Of a stretch of DNA of 64,000 nucleotides, positions 54,643 through 62,926 are shown piece after piece. A model generated the notes under the pieces. The model made no database searches. It was not told the DNA's origin and was given only the letters and a program-made list of their open reading frames with translations. The DNA lies in assembly GCA_945868575.1 (NCBI GenBank), contig CAMBMH010000001.1, positions 22,598 to 86,597 of the forward strand. The letters are read 5' to 3'. This DNA comes from Singulisphaera sp. GP187 (GTDB taxonomy: Bacteria; Planctomycetota; Planctomycetia; Gemmatales; Gemmataceae). The position numbers were made by a program, and so were the translations under genes. The first letter of the stretch is position 1. The number at the start of each line of letters is the position of its first letter.

Positions 54643-55293
54643 TCAGGACAAATCGATATCCCGAAGGGATTTTGCAAGGGACAACCTCGCGGCAAGCCAT
54701 CTTCGCCTGATAGTCCTTGGAGGCACCTGAAGAGCAATTGAGATTTCATCAACAACCATACCCTGATAAAAGATCATGTCTGCAACTTGTCGTTGCTCAC
54801 CGGGAAGTGTTTCCACCAGCTCGTGAAAGTGAATCCAATCTTCAAGGGACCCGGGTTCCCCTGCGGAACAGGGTTGCATTTCCGCAGGCTTGCCAAAATC
54901 CTTGTTTCTCTGGGATCCCGGGAAAAATTGCTGTCGGCAACCCGGCGAATCCGTTTGGTGGTTAGCCTCGAAGCTGTTGGGACGAGAAAACGCACGGGCC
55001 AAATCAATCAATTCCCGCCGCATTTGCAATGCAGCCAGACCAAAAAACTCAGGTAGAGTTTGGGGCTTTACCGATTTAAGAGCACCAAGGAGCCTTAGCA
55101 TTCCATTTTGAAGGATATCGTCGGTGTCCCGCCAGCGGGCCACTTTTCGAAAACTCTTCAACATTCTGCGCGCCAGTATCCGAAGTCTGTTCCCACAATG
55201 AACCAGAAGCTCTGAAATCGCCTGATCATCCCCTGAGTGGTGCCTTTGAAGGCACAATTGTAACCTGTCTGCATTTGTAAGATTTGTGGACAT
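54643..55293 (-). CDS. ECF-type sigma factor next to the kinase gene
   Basis: 216 aa. Region 2 is in ILARRMLKSFRKVARWRDTDDILQNGMLRLLGAL near residues 35-70 (D-DILQ promoter-melting helix), region 4 near 160-210 with LPGEQRQVADMIFYQGMVVDEIS and the HTH ISIALQVPPRTIRRRWLAAR. A long non-conserved linker (about 100-145) separates them. Planctomycete ECF sigma factors are often encoded beside Ser/Thr kinases, which are thought to control them without a classical anti-sigma. It starts the sigma-kinase pair; the gap is 55 nt. Confidence 0.9.
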   Translation of the reverse strand: MSTNLTNADRLQLCLQRHHSGDDQAISELLVHCGNRLRILARRMLKSFRKVARWRDTDDILQNGMLRLLGALKSVKPQTLPEFFGLAALQMRRELIDLARAFSRPNSFEANHQTDSPGCRQQFFPGSQRNKDFGKPAEMQPCSAGEPGSLEDWIHFHELVETLPGEQRQVADMIFYQGMVVDEISIALQVPPRTIRRRWLAARLSLAKSLRDIDLS

Positions 55294-55479
55294 GGTGGTC
55301 GAAATATCTTAAGTAGGTTTTGCAATTTTGTCGATTTTTAACATTGGATAGGTTAGCAACCTTTCCACATACCTTCAGGGGCCAGGAAAAATTCCGACCC
55401 AGGGATCGTTCCAAAGGCATTTGGCCGAAAACGAGATCCTCTTATTTCGGAAAAGTTTTACCGAACCGGTATGCGCGGG

Positions 55480-57570
55480 TCAAATTCGCCCAAATTGTTT
55501 CTCCAGGTCCTGCCGCGAAAGCAAAAGCGCGGTAGGACGGCCATGAGGACAATGATTGGGGTCGAGGGCAAGCTGCCTCTGCTCAAGCAGGGCCTCCATT
55601 TGAGGCGGGGTCAAACGCTCGTTTGCCCTGACAGCGCTGTGACAGGCCAAAAGCGCCATGAGGGCATGGAGCATCTCTTCCCTCGTTGGAAACAGGTCGT
55701 TTTGAAGAAGTTTCTCCGCCAAATTCCTGAATACCTTGCCAGGGGAACGGCCCGACAAAACCACTGGGAATCCGCCAATCGCAATGGCTCCTCCGCCATA
55801 CGATTCAATCTCAAAGCCAAGCTTTTCCCAGGAGGTTTTTTGGTCAAGGATTGTCTGCGCCTGCCCCGTGGGAAAATCCACCACCTCCGGCAACAGAAGT
55901 CTTTGCATAGGCAAAGTACCCGACTCCAACTTCTTCTTGAGCTGATCGTAAAGAATCCTCTCATGAAGGGCATGCTGGTCGATGACCATCACCCCTTTGT
56001 CCGTCTCGACAATCAAATAGGAATCAAAAACCTGAACAAATCGCCCAGAGGCATCCTGATGCGAAAAAAGGTCCGCCGGCAAAGGAAGGCCAGGACTTGG
56101 GTGGCTTGTTGCGGGTTTAGTTTCCAACACCTGAGAATGTTTTTGCCCGGAGCCATGAACAATCGCCGCCGAAGAGCTGTTGGACCCAGTGCCTAAATCG
56201 ACAACCTTTCCGCTTGGTCCAACCCATTCCCCCAGTGGGCCAACGGGTGCGTAAGCGTTGGCTGGCAAGGAAACAGGCGATTCGTTTTTTGGATAGGATT
56301 CGGTTCCCTGTTGCATTTGTGTTGGAGCAGGGAAATCCTTAGTGATCGCCGAGGCTTTTGCGCGATCCAGATCAATACTGGCATCAACCTTTTGAATAAG
56401 AGCGGAATGGGGTATGCGGGAGGTTGGTTCACTTTTGGAAGGCAACCATTGGTTTTCGAATGAAAAGTCCACAGGAGCAAACGCCGCCGCTCCCAACCCA
56501 AATGGGGTGGCGGGGGACATCATGGGGACACCAGGAACCGGGCTGTCCATGGTGAGAGTCGGGTGAATGTTCTCCCTGCGAAGCCTATCCCGAACTGCCT
56601 TGAAGACCAAGTGGTGGACCGCCTGGGAATCCCGAAAACGGACTTCTGCCTTGGCTGGGTGAACATTGACATCCACCTGGGCCGGGTCGATTTCCAGGGC
56701 GAGGATTCCGACCGGAAACCTTCCCACCATAATCAAACCCCGGTAAGCCTCCATAAGAGCGTGACTTAGACTTTTATCCCGAATACAGCGGCCATTGACA
56801 AGAAAGTGCTGAAACTTGGTTGTAGCCCGATCGATCCGATTGTTTCCAATAACGCCAAAAAGCCGCATTCCAGTCGATTTGGACTCAACCTCCAGAAGGT
56901 CGGAAGCCACCTCGACGCCCCAAAGGATTTCCGCACGTTCACGGAGGGTTGCACCCGCCGGGCACTCTAGGGTTACCTTCCCCTGATTTCGAACAACAAG
57001 GTGCGGAGCACGATTTCCCAAACGGCAAAGGGCAAGCATCAGCCTTTGCATTGTTTCCATAAGGTAGGTGGTTTCAGCCGATTGGGCTTTAAGGAATTTG
57101 CGCCTGGCGGGAGTGTTGTGAAAAAGATTCCTGACCTCGATGCGGGTGCCCTGCGGCCCGGTCCAGGGTGTAATTGGCCCGAGGATGCCGCCATCACAGG
57201 TCGCCTGAACCCCAAGATCACGCCCTTTGGCGCGGGATTGGAGGATGGTCCTTGAGACACTTGCGATGCTGGCGAGCGCCTCTCCCCGAAACCCAAGAGT
57301 GTCAATGCGCTCAAGGTCTTCGCTTTTTGAGAGTTTTGATGTAGCATGTGAAGTCAGGGCGAGCTCAATTTCCCCGGATTCAATCCCGTGACCATCATCC
57401 ACGATCCGAAGGAGCTCAATACCACCCTGTTCGAAATCGACCTCGATGCGACCCGCGCCAGCATCCACCGAATTTTCGACCAATTCCCGAACGACGCTAC
57501 CCGGACGCTCCACCACTTCGCCTGCTGCGATTTGGGCAATAGTCACCGGATCAAGGCGACAAATAGGCAT
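55480..57570 (-). CDS. mutL: DNA mismatch repair protein MutL
   Basis: 696 aa from ATG 57570 with GAGGA upstream; a GTG at 57618 overlapping the upstream stop by 4 nt would add 16 residues. MutL couples mismatch recognition to strand incision. GHKL ATPase: IAQIAAGEVVERPGSVVRELVENS, VDDGHGIE, and GFRGEALASIASVS. The C-terminal region has DQHALHERILYDQLK, where the endonuclease motif DQHAxxERxxYE is nearly intact, and ends in CPHGRPTALLLS. The middle is a Pro/Ser-rich linker. It is coupled to the sigma-54 activator gene. Confidence 0.96.
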   Translation of the reverse strand: MPICRLDPVTIAQIAAGEVVERPGSVVRELVENSVDAGAGRIEVDFEQGGIELLRIVDDGHGIESGEIELALTSHATSKLSKSEDLERIDTLGFRGEALASIASVSRTILQSRAKGRDLGVQATCDGGILGPITPWTGPQGTRIEVRNLFHNTPARRKFLKAQSAETTYLMETMQRLMLALCRLGNRAPHLVVRNQGKVTLECPAGATLRERAEILWGVEVASDLLEVESKSTGMRLFGVIGNNRIDRATTKFQHFLVNGRCIRDKSLSHALMEAYRGLIMVGRFPVGILALEIDPAQVDVNVHPAKAEVRFRDSQAVHHLVFKAVRDRLRRENIHPTLTMDSPVPGVPMMSPATPFGLGAAAFAPVDFSFENQWLPSKSEPTSRIPHSALIQKVDASIDLDRAKASAITKDFPAPTQMQQGTESYPKNESPVSLPANAYAPVGPLGEWVGPSGKVVDLGTGSNSSSAAIVHGSGQKHSQVLETKPATSHPSPGLPLPADLFSHQDASGRFVQVFDSYLIVETDKGVMVIDQHALHERILYDQLKKKLESGTLPMQRLLLPEVVDFPTGQAQTILDQKTSWEKLGFEIESYGGGAIAIGGFPVVLSGRSPGKVFRNLAEKLLQNDLFPTREEMLHALMALLACHSAVRANERLTPPQMEALLEQRQLALDPNHCPHGRPTALLLSRQDLEKQFGRI

Positions 57571-57614
57571 TCGCACCCGATCCTCGGGCCGCTCGTTCCG
57601 GTTCAGTTCCTCAC

Positions 57615-59150
57615 TCACTCGTCGCTTCCTTCATCCAGCATTGCCATCTTTTTCATCTTTCTTTGCAAGGTCGGCAGGGTTAATCCCAAAATTTCCGCCG
57701 CTTTGCCGAGATCCCCTCCGCCTAGGGCCATCGCGTCCTTGATTTTGTCCTGGAGTTTCCAATCCTGTATGACACGGTAAAGGGTCCGTTCCCCAATTCC
57801 AAGCAACTTGGCAGCTTCCTCGCGATTTCCTTGCATAAGGGTAAGCGCCTGTTCAATGTAATAGCGTTCCACCTCGCTTAAGGGTCGTCCAACCAGGCTA
57901 TCAGGCCCCTGGTGGGTGGTTTGCGCGGAGGGAATCCGATTTAAGACTTCTCCCTCCTGAACATCATCGATTCCCAAAACTCCATCCATATCCAGGACGA
58001 CCATGCTCTCGATGAAGTTACGGATTTCTCGCACATTTCCGGGCCAGTCATAAGTCGCCATGGCTCGGCGTACCGCCTCGGAAATCGAGGTTACATGTTT
58101 GCCATGAAGCTGATTGAATTCCTTCATGAAATGGTTGGCAAGTAATGGAATGTCCTCCCGCCTTTCACGAAGTGGAGGAATTCGAACCTTGAGTCGGTTG
58201 AGTCGAAAGTAAAGGTCCTGGCGAAATTTGCCATCTGCCACAGCCTGTTCCAGATCCCGGTGGGTCGCAGAAACTACCCGAACATTAACCTTGAGTGGAT
58301 CATTGGAACCAATTCGTGTGATTTCGTTGTTTTCGAGAACCCGAAGCAATTTGGCCTGGAGGGGGAGAGGCATATCCCCGACCTCATCCAGAAAAAGGGT
58401 CCCGCCGTTGGCGTGCTCAAAGCGCCCTTTGCGCATTTTTTCCGCGCCTGTATAGGCTCCCGCCTCGTGACCGAAGAGTTCATCATCCAAAAGATTTTCA
58501 TTCAGGGCGGTACAGTTCATTGCCACAAACGGTTTTCCCCGCCTGTTGCTGTTATTGTGAAGCGCCTTGGCCACCAACTCCTTGCCCGTGCCTGTTTCGC
58601 CCTGAACCAGGACTGTTGCATTGGTGGGCGCAATATGACGAAGCTTGGCAATAAGTTCATGCATTTTCGAACTGGAACCGACCACGCCTTCAAAGCCAAA
58701 TTTTTCATCAATCTGGCGCAAAAGGTCCCGGTTAACTTGGGCCAACCTTATCTTTTCCCCGGAGCGTTCCAGAACAGACCGGAGTTCCCCCATATCCAGC
58801 GGTTTTGTCAAATAGTGAGCCGCACCCTGCTTGATGGCATCGACCGCTGTTCGCACATCGGCATGGCCTGTGATAACTACAACTTCCGCATCAGGGTTAT
58901 GGGTTTTTGCGGACTTCAGGACCGCCAATCCATCGGTATCCCCGAGCCTTAAATCGGTAACAATGATGTCAAACGGTTCGCCTTCCAGCTTTTTGAAAGC
59001 GGCACTTCCACTGTTTACCCGCTCGGTTTCATACCCCACCCGAGCCAGACTTTCTGCCACCACCTCGGCATGGGCCTTGTCATCATCCACCACGAGAACA
59101 CGGATGCCTTCGCCAACCCTGGTTTTTGATTTTTCCGTTGCAATTGCCAT
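57615..59150 (-). CDS. Sigma-54-dependent response regulator with two Fis-type HTH motifs
   Basis: 511 aa from ATG 59150 (AAGGAG upstream; other in-frame ATGs at 59174 and 59318 lack it). Receiver domain 15-130 with DDD near 22, phosphoacceptor D66 (IIVTDLRLG) and K116 in LTKPLD. AAA+ domain 150-390: Walker A GETGTGKE 184-191, GAYTGA 231-236 (usually GAFTGA; contacts sigma-54), Walker B LFLDE 252-256. The end holds two Fis-like HTHs: about 430-463 (NREEAAKLLGIGERTLYRVI) and 470-503 (LGKAAEILGLTLPTLQRKM). The cognate sensor kinase is not in the window. It precedes mutL, with a 4-nt overlap only if the GTG start is used. Confidence 0.93.
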   Translation of the reverse strand: MAIATEKSKTRVGEGIRVLVVDDDKAHAEVVAESLARVGYETERVNSGSAAFKKLEGEPFDIIVTDLRLGDTDGLAVLKSAKTHNPDAEVVVITGHADVRTAVDAIKQGAAHYLTKPLDMGELRSVLERSGEKIRLAQVNRDLLRQIDEKFGFEGVVGSSSKMHELIAKLRHIAPTNATVLVQGETGTGKELVAKALHNNSNRRGKPFVAMNCTALNENLLDDELFGHEAGAYTGAEKMRKGRFEHANGGTLFLDEVGDMPLPLQAKLLRVLENNEITRIGSNDPLKVNVRVVSATHRDLEQAVADGKFRQDLYFRLNRLKVRIPPLRERREDIPLLANHFMKEFNQLHGKHVTSISEAVRRAMATYDWPGNVREIRNFIESMVVLDMDGVLGIDDVQEGEVLNRIPSAQTTHQGPDSLVGRPLSEVERYYIEQALTLMQGNREEAAKLLGIGERTLYRVIQDWKLQDKIKDAMALGGGDLGKAAEILGLTLPTLQRKMKKMAMLDEGSDE

Positions 59151-59377
59151 GGTGTGCCTTCTCCTTGGAGACATTTTAAGGATCCCACCTTTTGTTGCCC
59201 GGGGAATCGGAACAAGTGGGCTAACCCAAGGCCCGGCCCTTAGGAGGGCAAGGAAAACAACAATCGGGAGATTTGGGCAAAAAGGGTCCCAATGGAGGCG
59301 AGGACAAAAGTTTCCCAAATTACCAAACCCATAAAACCCTAAAGGTCCATTCGTCCCTTTCCCGATATAGGAGGAAT

Positions 59378-60574
59378 GTGAATCCTTTTCCGGATATATG
59401 GGGAATTCAGGTGATCCTTCAGGGAATAAGTACGGGGCAACTTTTGGAGCGAATCCGGGATCTCCGTACCCAGGTGACCGGATTTACCCAGCGCATTGTC
59501 CCGGCTTCACCCCCCGAAATCCCCCATTCAAAGTGGCCGATTTCCGAACACTGGGTCCCGGATTTCAAAATCCCCAACAAAATCCAAAAGCCTTGGATTT
59601 CAGGTGCAAAGGTTTCAGCTTTGCCACCACCTGAACCACCCGAATTTCTCATTGCAGCGAACAAATCCCAGTCCGAGGGAAAACCCTCTGCCTGGGCCAA
59701 ATCCCGCCTCGTGGAGAGCGGTCTTTCCCTGACAGGGGAATTGAAAAACTGGCAGGTCCGGGCGGAATCGGGAAGCGGCGATATTGCGACAATTCTCGAT
59801 CCGGAAGAATTTCGGGCGGTGGTCCAGATCGCGGATGCAGCCCTCCGATTAATTCCTTCCTTTCCCAACGAACCTGAACAGTTGGAACCCCTTGCTCTGG
59901 CTCTTGAAACCATCCTTCAGCCCTTGAGACTAAAAATTGCCTCATGGCACCATGTGGCCAAAGAATTTGCCGATTTGGGCCAATTGGTCCAGAATGCAAA
60001 ATTCACAACGGATTCTGGGCAAAAGTCGGCATTGGCGGCAACGCTTGTAAGGTTTAGTCAAAAAACCGGCCGTTTGGGACTTTGGTTGCTGCCTTGGGAT
60101 AGATTGGAGCCATGTGAGAGGATGACCCTGGCGGAAGCCTGGCTTGCATCGACAGCTGCCTTTAGGGGTGGAGTCTGGGAAATGCACGAGGCTGCTTTTG
60201 CGGCCCTTCAGGGAAAATCCCCGCCCATCCCTCCCCGTTGGGGATCGTGGTTGGCAGATTTGGAGACCAGAAAAAAGCCAACCGGGCCATGGGGTTTTTG
60301 TCAAACGATGGAAAATGGGACAGGCGAATCCCATCCCATGGCTGGGGAATGGATCCCGGTGGAACACCCCGGCTTGGGTATTTTGTTATTGATGGATAAC
60401 GCGGATAAAGGACATAACTGCCGGGCTTTATCCCTGGGCTCCACCTATTGCACGGACAAATCTGGAACAGCAATTGTCGTTACACCCCAGGATATGTCGC
60501 ACATACAGGATCTGCCTCCTGACAAGCTACGCACCCTGCTTGCCAGGATGTTACTCGGCGGACAAAGGTCATGA
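59378..60574 (+). CDS. Protein of unknown function, coupled to a CPBP protease gene
   Basis: About 398 aa from GTG 59378, with AGGAGG just before (3 nt, short). The frame is open to 59273, so the start is uncertain. There is a Pro/Ser-rich N-terminal part, then helical Leu-rich regions (LLRLIPSFPNEPEQLEPLALALETIL; LRLKIASWHHVAKEFADLGQLV) and near the end LGILLLMDNADKGHNCRALSL. No motif is recognised. The 3' end overlaps the next start by 4 nt (ATGA). It may be a partner of the following protease. Confidence 0.7.
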   Translation: MNPFPDIWGIQVILQGISTGQLLERIRDLRTQVTGFTQRIVPASPPEIPHSKWPISEHWVPDFKIPNKIQKPWISGAKVSALPPPEPPEFLIAANKSQSEGKPSAWAKSRLVESGLSLTGELKNWQVRAESGSGDIATILDPEEFRAVVQIADAALRLIPSFPNEPEQLEPLALALETILQPLRLKIASWHHVAKEFADLGQLVQNAKFTTDSGQKSALAATLVRFSQKTGRLGLWLLPWDRLEPCERMTLAEAWLASTAAFRGGVWEMHEAAFAALQGKSPPIPPRWGSWLADLETRKKPTGPWGFCQTMENGTGESHPMAGEWIPVEHPGLGILLLMDNADKGHNCRALSLGSTYCTDKSGTAIVVTPQDMSHIQDLPPDKLRTLLARMLLGGQRS

Positions 60575-61299
60575 GCCAGGGTTACCACGCCCAACCACCG
60601 GTAAATACTCTTCGTCGATCCGCATGGGCTGATTTTCTCATCGTGGGTGGACTACTCATCCTCTACGAATCACTTCGCCTGCATTTTCTTAAAACCGCAG
60701 GAATCCGCGCATCCGGAGAACTGGACAGCCGTTTGAGAGTCATGGGTGAGAACCTGATCCCGGGCGGGGAATGGTTCACAACCGGACTCATCCTTGCCGC
60801 ATTGGTCTTGCCCATGTTGCGGGAATCCCAACCATCCTTTATTTATTCGCTCCAGGAAATCCCGAGGATTCTGCTTGAGGGTTTTGGGATTGCCTTGGTT
60901 ATTTGGGTTGGCGCCAGGCTTTGGAGCCGAATGGTTCCCGAGCTTGTTGCCTTCACCCAGGAACACATGGCCAAGGGGGTTTCACTTTTGGGAGCCGCCA
61001 TTTATGAGGAGGGTGTTTTTCGAATTCTGCTTTTGGCAATCATTTATGGTTTTCTTGTTCGATTTGGTACAGGATTTTTAGTGTCTGGTATTTGCGCAAT
61101 TATCCTGAGTGCGCTTCTCTTTTCCATGGCGCACCACAATGGACCACCACAAACACCAGCCGATAGACAGGTTTTCCTATTCCGTGCGGCCTCGGGTGTT
61201 GTATTGGGAATCTCATTTTTACTGCGCGGCGGGGGAACCTCGGTCTCAGCGCACGCGCTTTATAACGCTCTGGCGGATTTGAGCGCGCCAGGCCGCTGA
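60571..61299 (+). CDS. CPBP family intramembrane metalloprotease (Abi/Rce1-like)
   Basis: 242 aa. Multi-pass, with the EEXXXR motif in AAIYEEGVFRILLLAIIYGF near residue 147, and later His in SMAHHNGPPQ and SAHALYNALADL. These features match CPBP (CAAX/bacteriocin-processing) proteases. In bacteria their targets are often bacteriocins or unknown proteins. ATG overlaps the stop of the preceding gene by 4 nt, so they are translated together. Confidence 0.87.
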   Translation: MSQGYHAQPPVNTLRRSAWADFLIVGGLLILYESLRLHFLKTAGIRASGELDSRLRVMGENLIPGGEWFTTGLILAALVLPMLRESQPSFIYSLQEIPRILLEGFGIALVIWVGARLWSRMVPELVAFTQEHMAKGVSLLGAAIYEEGVFRILLLAIIYGFLVRFGTGFLVSGICAIILSALLFSMAHHNGPPQTPADRQVFLFRAASGVVLGISFLLRGGGTSVSAHALYNALADLSAPGR

Positions 61300-61375
61300 T
61301 TTAGCGTTGTTCCTTGGATTTTCGCGTGGGATCATTTAAACGAAAAAAAGGACTTTTGGACAAAGCCTTACAACA

Positions 61376-62839
61376 CTAAACCTCAGGTTGGCAGTTCCGG
61401 TTTTTACCATAATAAAACGCAAAATAGATCACAATTCCCATTGCGGTAAACAAAAGCCCGATCACAGCCTCACTCGGTTGATTCCTCAGCATGTTGCAAA
61501 AGAGAAATATAGGCAATACAAGATAGACAATAGGAACTAGGGGAACCATAGGACACCGGTAACCATCCCAAAAGTCCCCTGCTGCTCTAAGCCTCAGGAC
61601 AGAAACAACGCCCATTGTTTCAAAGAGTATCGAACCGAACATCGCAAAGTTAGTCAGCCAATCGAAAACATCTGCGGACGCGCTCATGGAAAACTCCCAT
61701 TTTCCCCAAAGGGAGATTTTTCCAAGGGTGGTCAGCCAATATCCAATCCAAATCAGTGCAACGGACCAGGCAACAAGCACCACGGTCGACCAAACAGGAG
61801 TGCGATAAACCGGGTGAATCATGGCAAGAAAATGAGGCGCCTGTCCGGAACGGGCCATGGCAAAAGGAAGTCGCGGACCAGCGAGCAGATTTCCCGAAAG
61901 TGATCCCAAAACGGAACAGATTATCGCCAAACTGGCCAGAGTTACACCCGAAGGTCCCAGAAGTTTCCGGAAAACCTCAGTGGCAACGGCCTGGTTGGAG
62001 TCCAGTCCGGAAATCTCACCCATGGACATCACCAAATGGTATCCGATGTTGACCAAAAGGTAAAGAATTGTCACCGTTGCGATTCCGAGGAAAAGAGCAA
62101 ACGGAATATTTCGCTTGGGGTTTCGCACCTCTTCGGAAATCGGAGCGATATTTCCCCAGCCGTGGTAGGCCCACAGCACCGCCAACATGGCTGTTCCCAT
62201 GCCTCCTATATGGCCAAAAAAACCATCGTCCAAACGCGGCGATTGTGATGACAGATTCGAAAACCGGGATGCCCCTTCGGGGAACCAAAGCCCAAGCCAA
62301 GGTAAAAGCGCAAGTAATAGCAGGAAAGCGACTTTTATCCCGGTTATCCCCACCATCAATCTTGCACCTAATGCGACCCCAAAAACCTGAATTCCACCAA
62401 GTCCCAAAAGGGTCATGCTTCCAATCCAGACACGACCAAAAGGGCCCGGGACAACGCCGAGGGGGAAAAATGTCGGGGGAAGAAGGTCTATCAAGGCGTC
62501 GACAAGAATGGAAACAAGAGCGGCAATTGAAGCAGACCGGATGATCCAAAATTCGGTCCAACCCCAAAGGAATCCCCACATTGGACCATACGCCGAAGTC
62601 AAAATCCCATGATTCCCGCCAGCCTGGGGCACCCGGGAAACCGATTCGGCAAAACAGAGCCCACCCATAAATGCAAAGAATCCACCCAAAATCCAGGCGG
62701 TCATAACCCAATAGAGATCTGGAAGGTTTTGCGCAAGCACAGGCGCTTTGCGGAATACTCCAGAACCGATTACACATCCCGCCACCATGCTGGCGGCGGC
62801 GATCAGTCCCAAAACCCGGGGAAGCCGTTCAACGCGCAT
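61376..62839 (-). CDS. APC superfamily amino-acid permease
   Basis: 487 aa from ATG 62839; a TTG upstream at 62872 is less likely. About twelve membrane helices. Helix 1 carries the substrate motif VLGLIAAASMVAGCVIGSGVFRKAP (GXG turn), and LCFAESVSRVPQAGGNHGIL, LWAYHGWGNIAPISEEVRNPKRNIP and LVNIGYHLV follow. It probably imports or exchanges an amino acid; the substrate is not decidable. It is a single gene. Confidence 0.92.
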   Translation of the reverse strand: MRVERLPRVLGLIAAASMVAGCVIGSGVFRKAPVLAQNLPDLYWVMTAWILGGFFAFMGGLCFAESVSRVPQAGGNHGILTSAYGPMWGFLWGWTEFWIIRSASIAALVSILVDALIDLLPPTFFPLGVVPGPFGRVWIGSMTLLGLGGIQVFGVALGARLMVGITGIKVAFLLLLALLPWLGLWFPEGASRFSNLSSQSPRLDDGFFGHIGGMGTAMLAVLWAYHGWGNIAPISEEVRNPKRNIPFALFLGIATVTILYLLVNIGYHLVMSMGEISGLDSNQAVATEVFRKLLGPSGVTLASLAIICSVLGSLSGNLLAGPRLPFAMARSGQAPHFLAMIHPVYRTPVWSTVVLVAWSVALIWIGYWLTTLGKISLWGKWEFSMSASADVFDWLTNFAMFGSILFETMGVVSVLRLRAAGDFWDGYRCPMVPLVPIVYLVLPIFLFCNMLRNQPSEAVIGLLFTAMGIVIYFAFYYGKNRNCQPEV

Positions 62840-62926
62840 GAAACGCAAATCCCAAGGGTATTCGAGCAACAAACATAATAGATCAGTGAAATTTCATCCA
62901 CCAAGAAGATTTAAGACAAGGAGATT

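Noticed and set aside
60571..61299. Phage-defence Abi system
   Set aside because: The Abi name of the CPBP family comes from a few bacteriocin and phage proteins; no defence genes are nearby.
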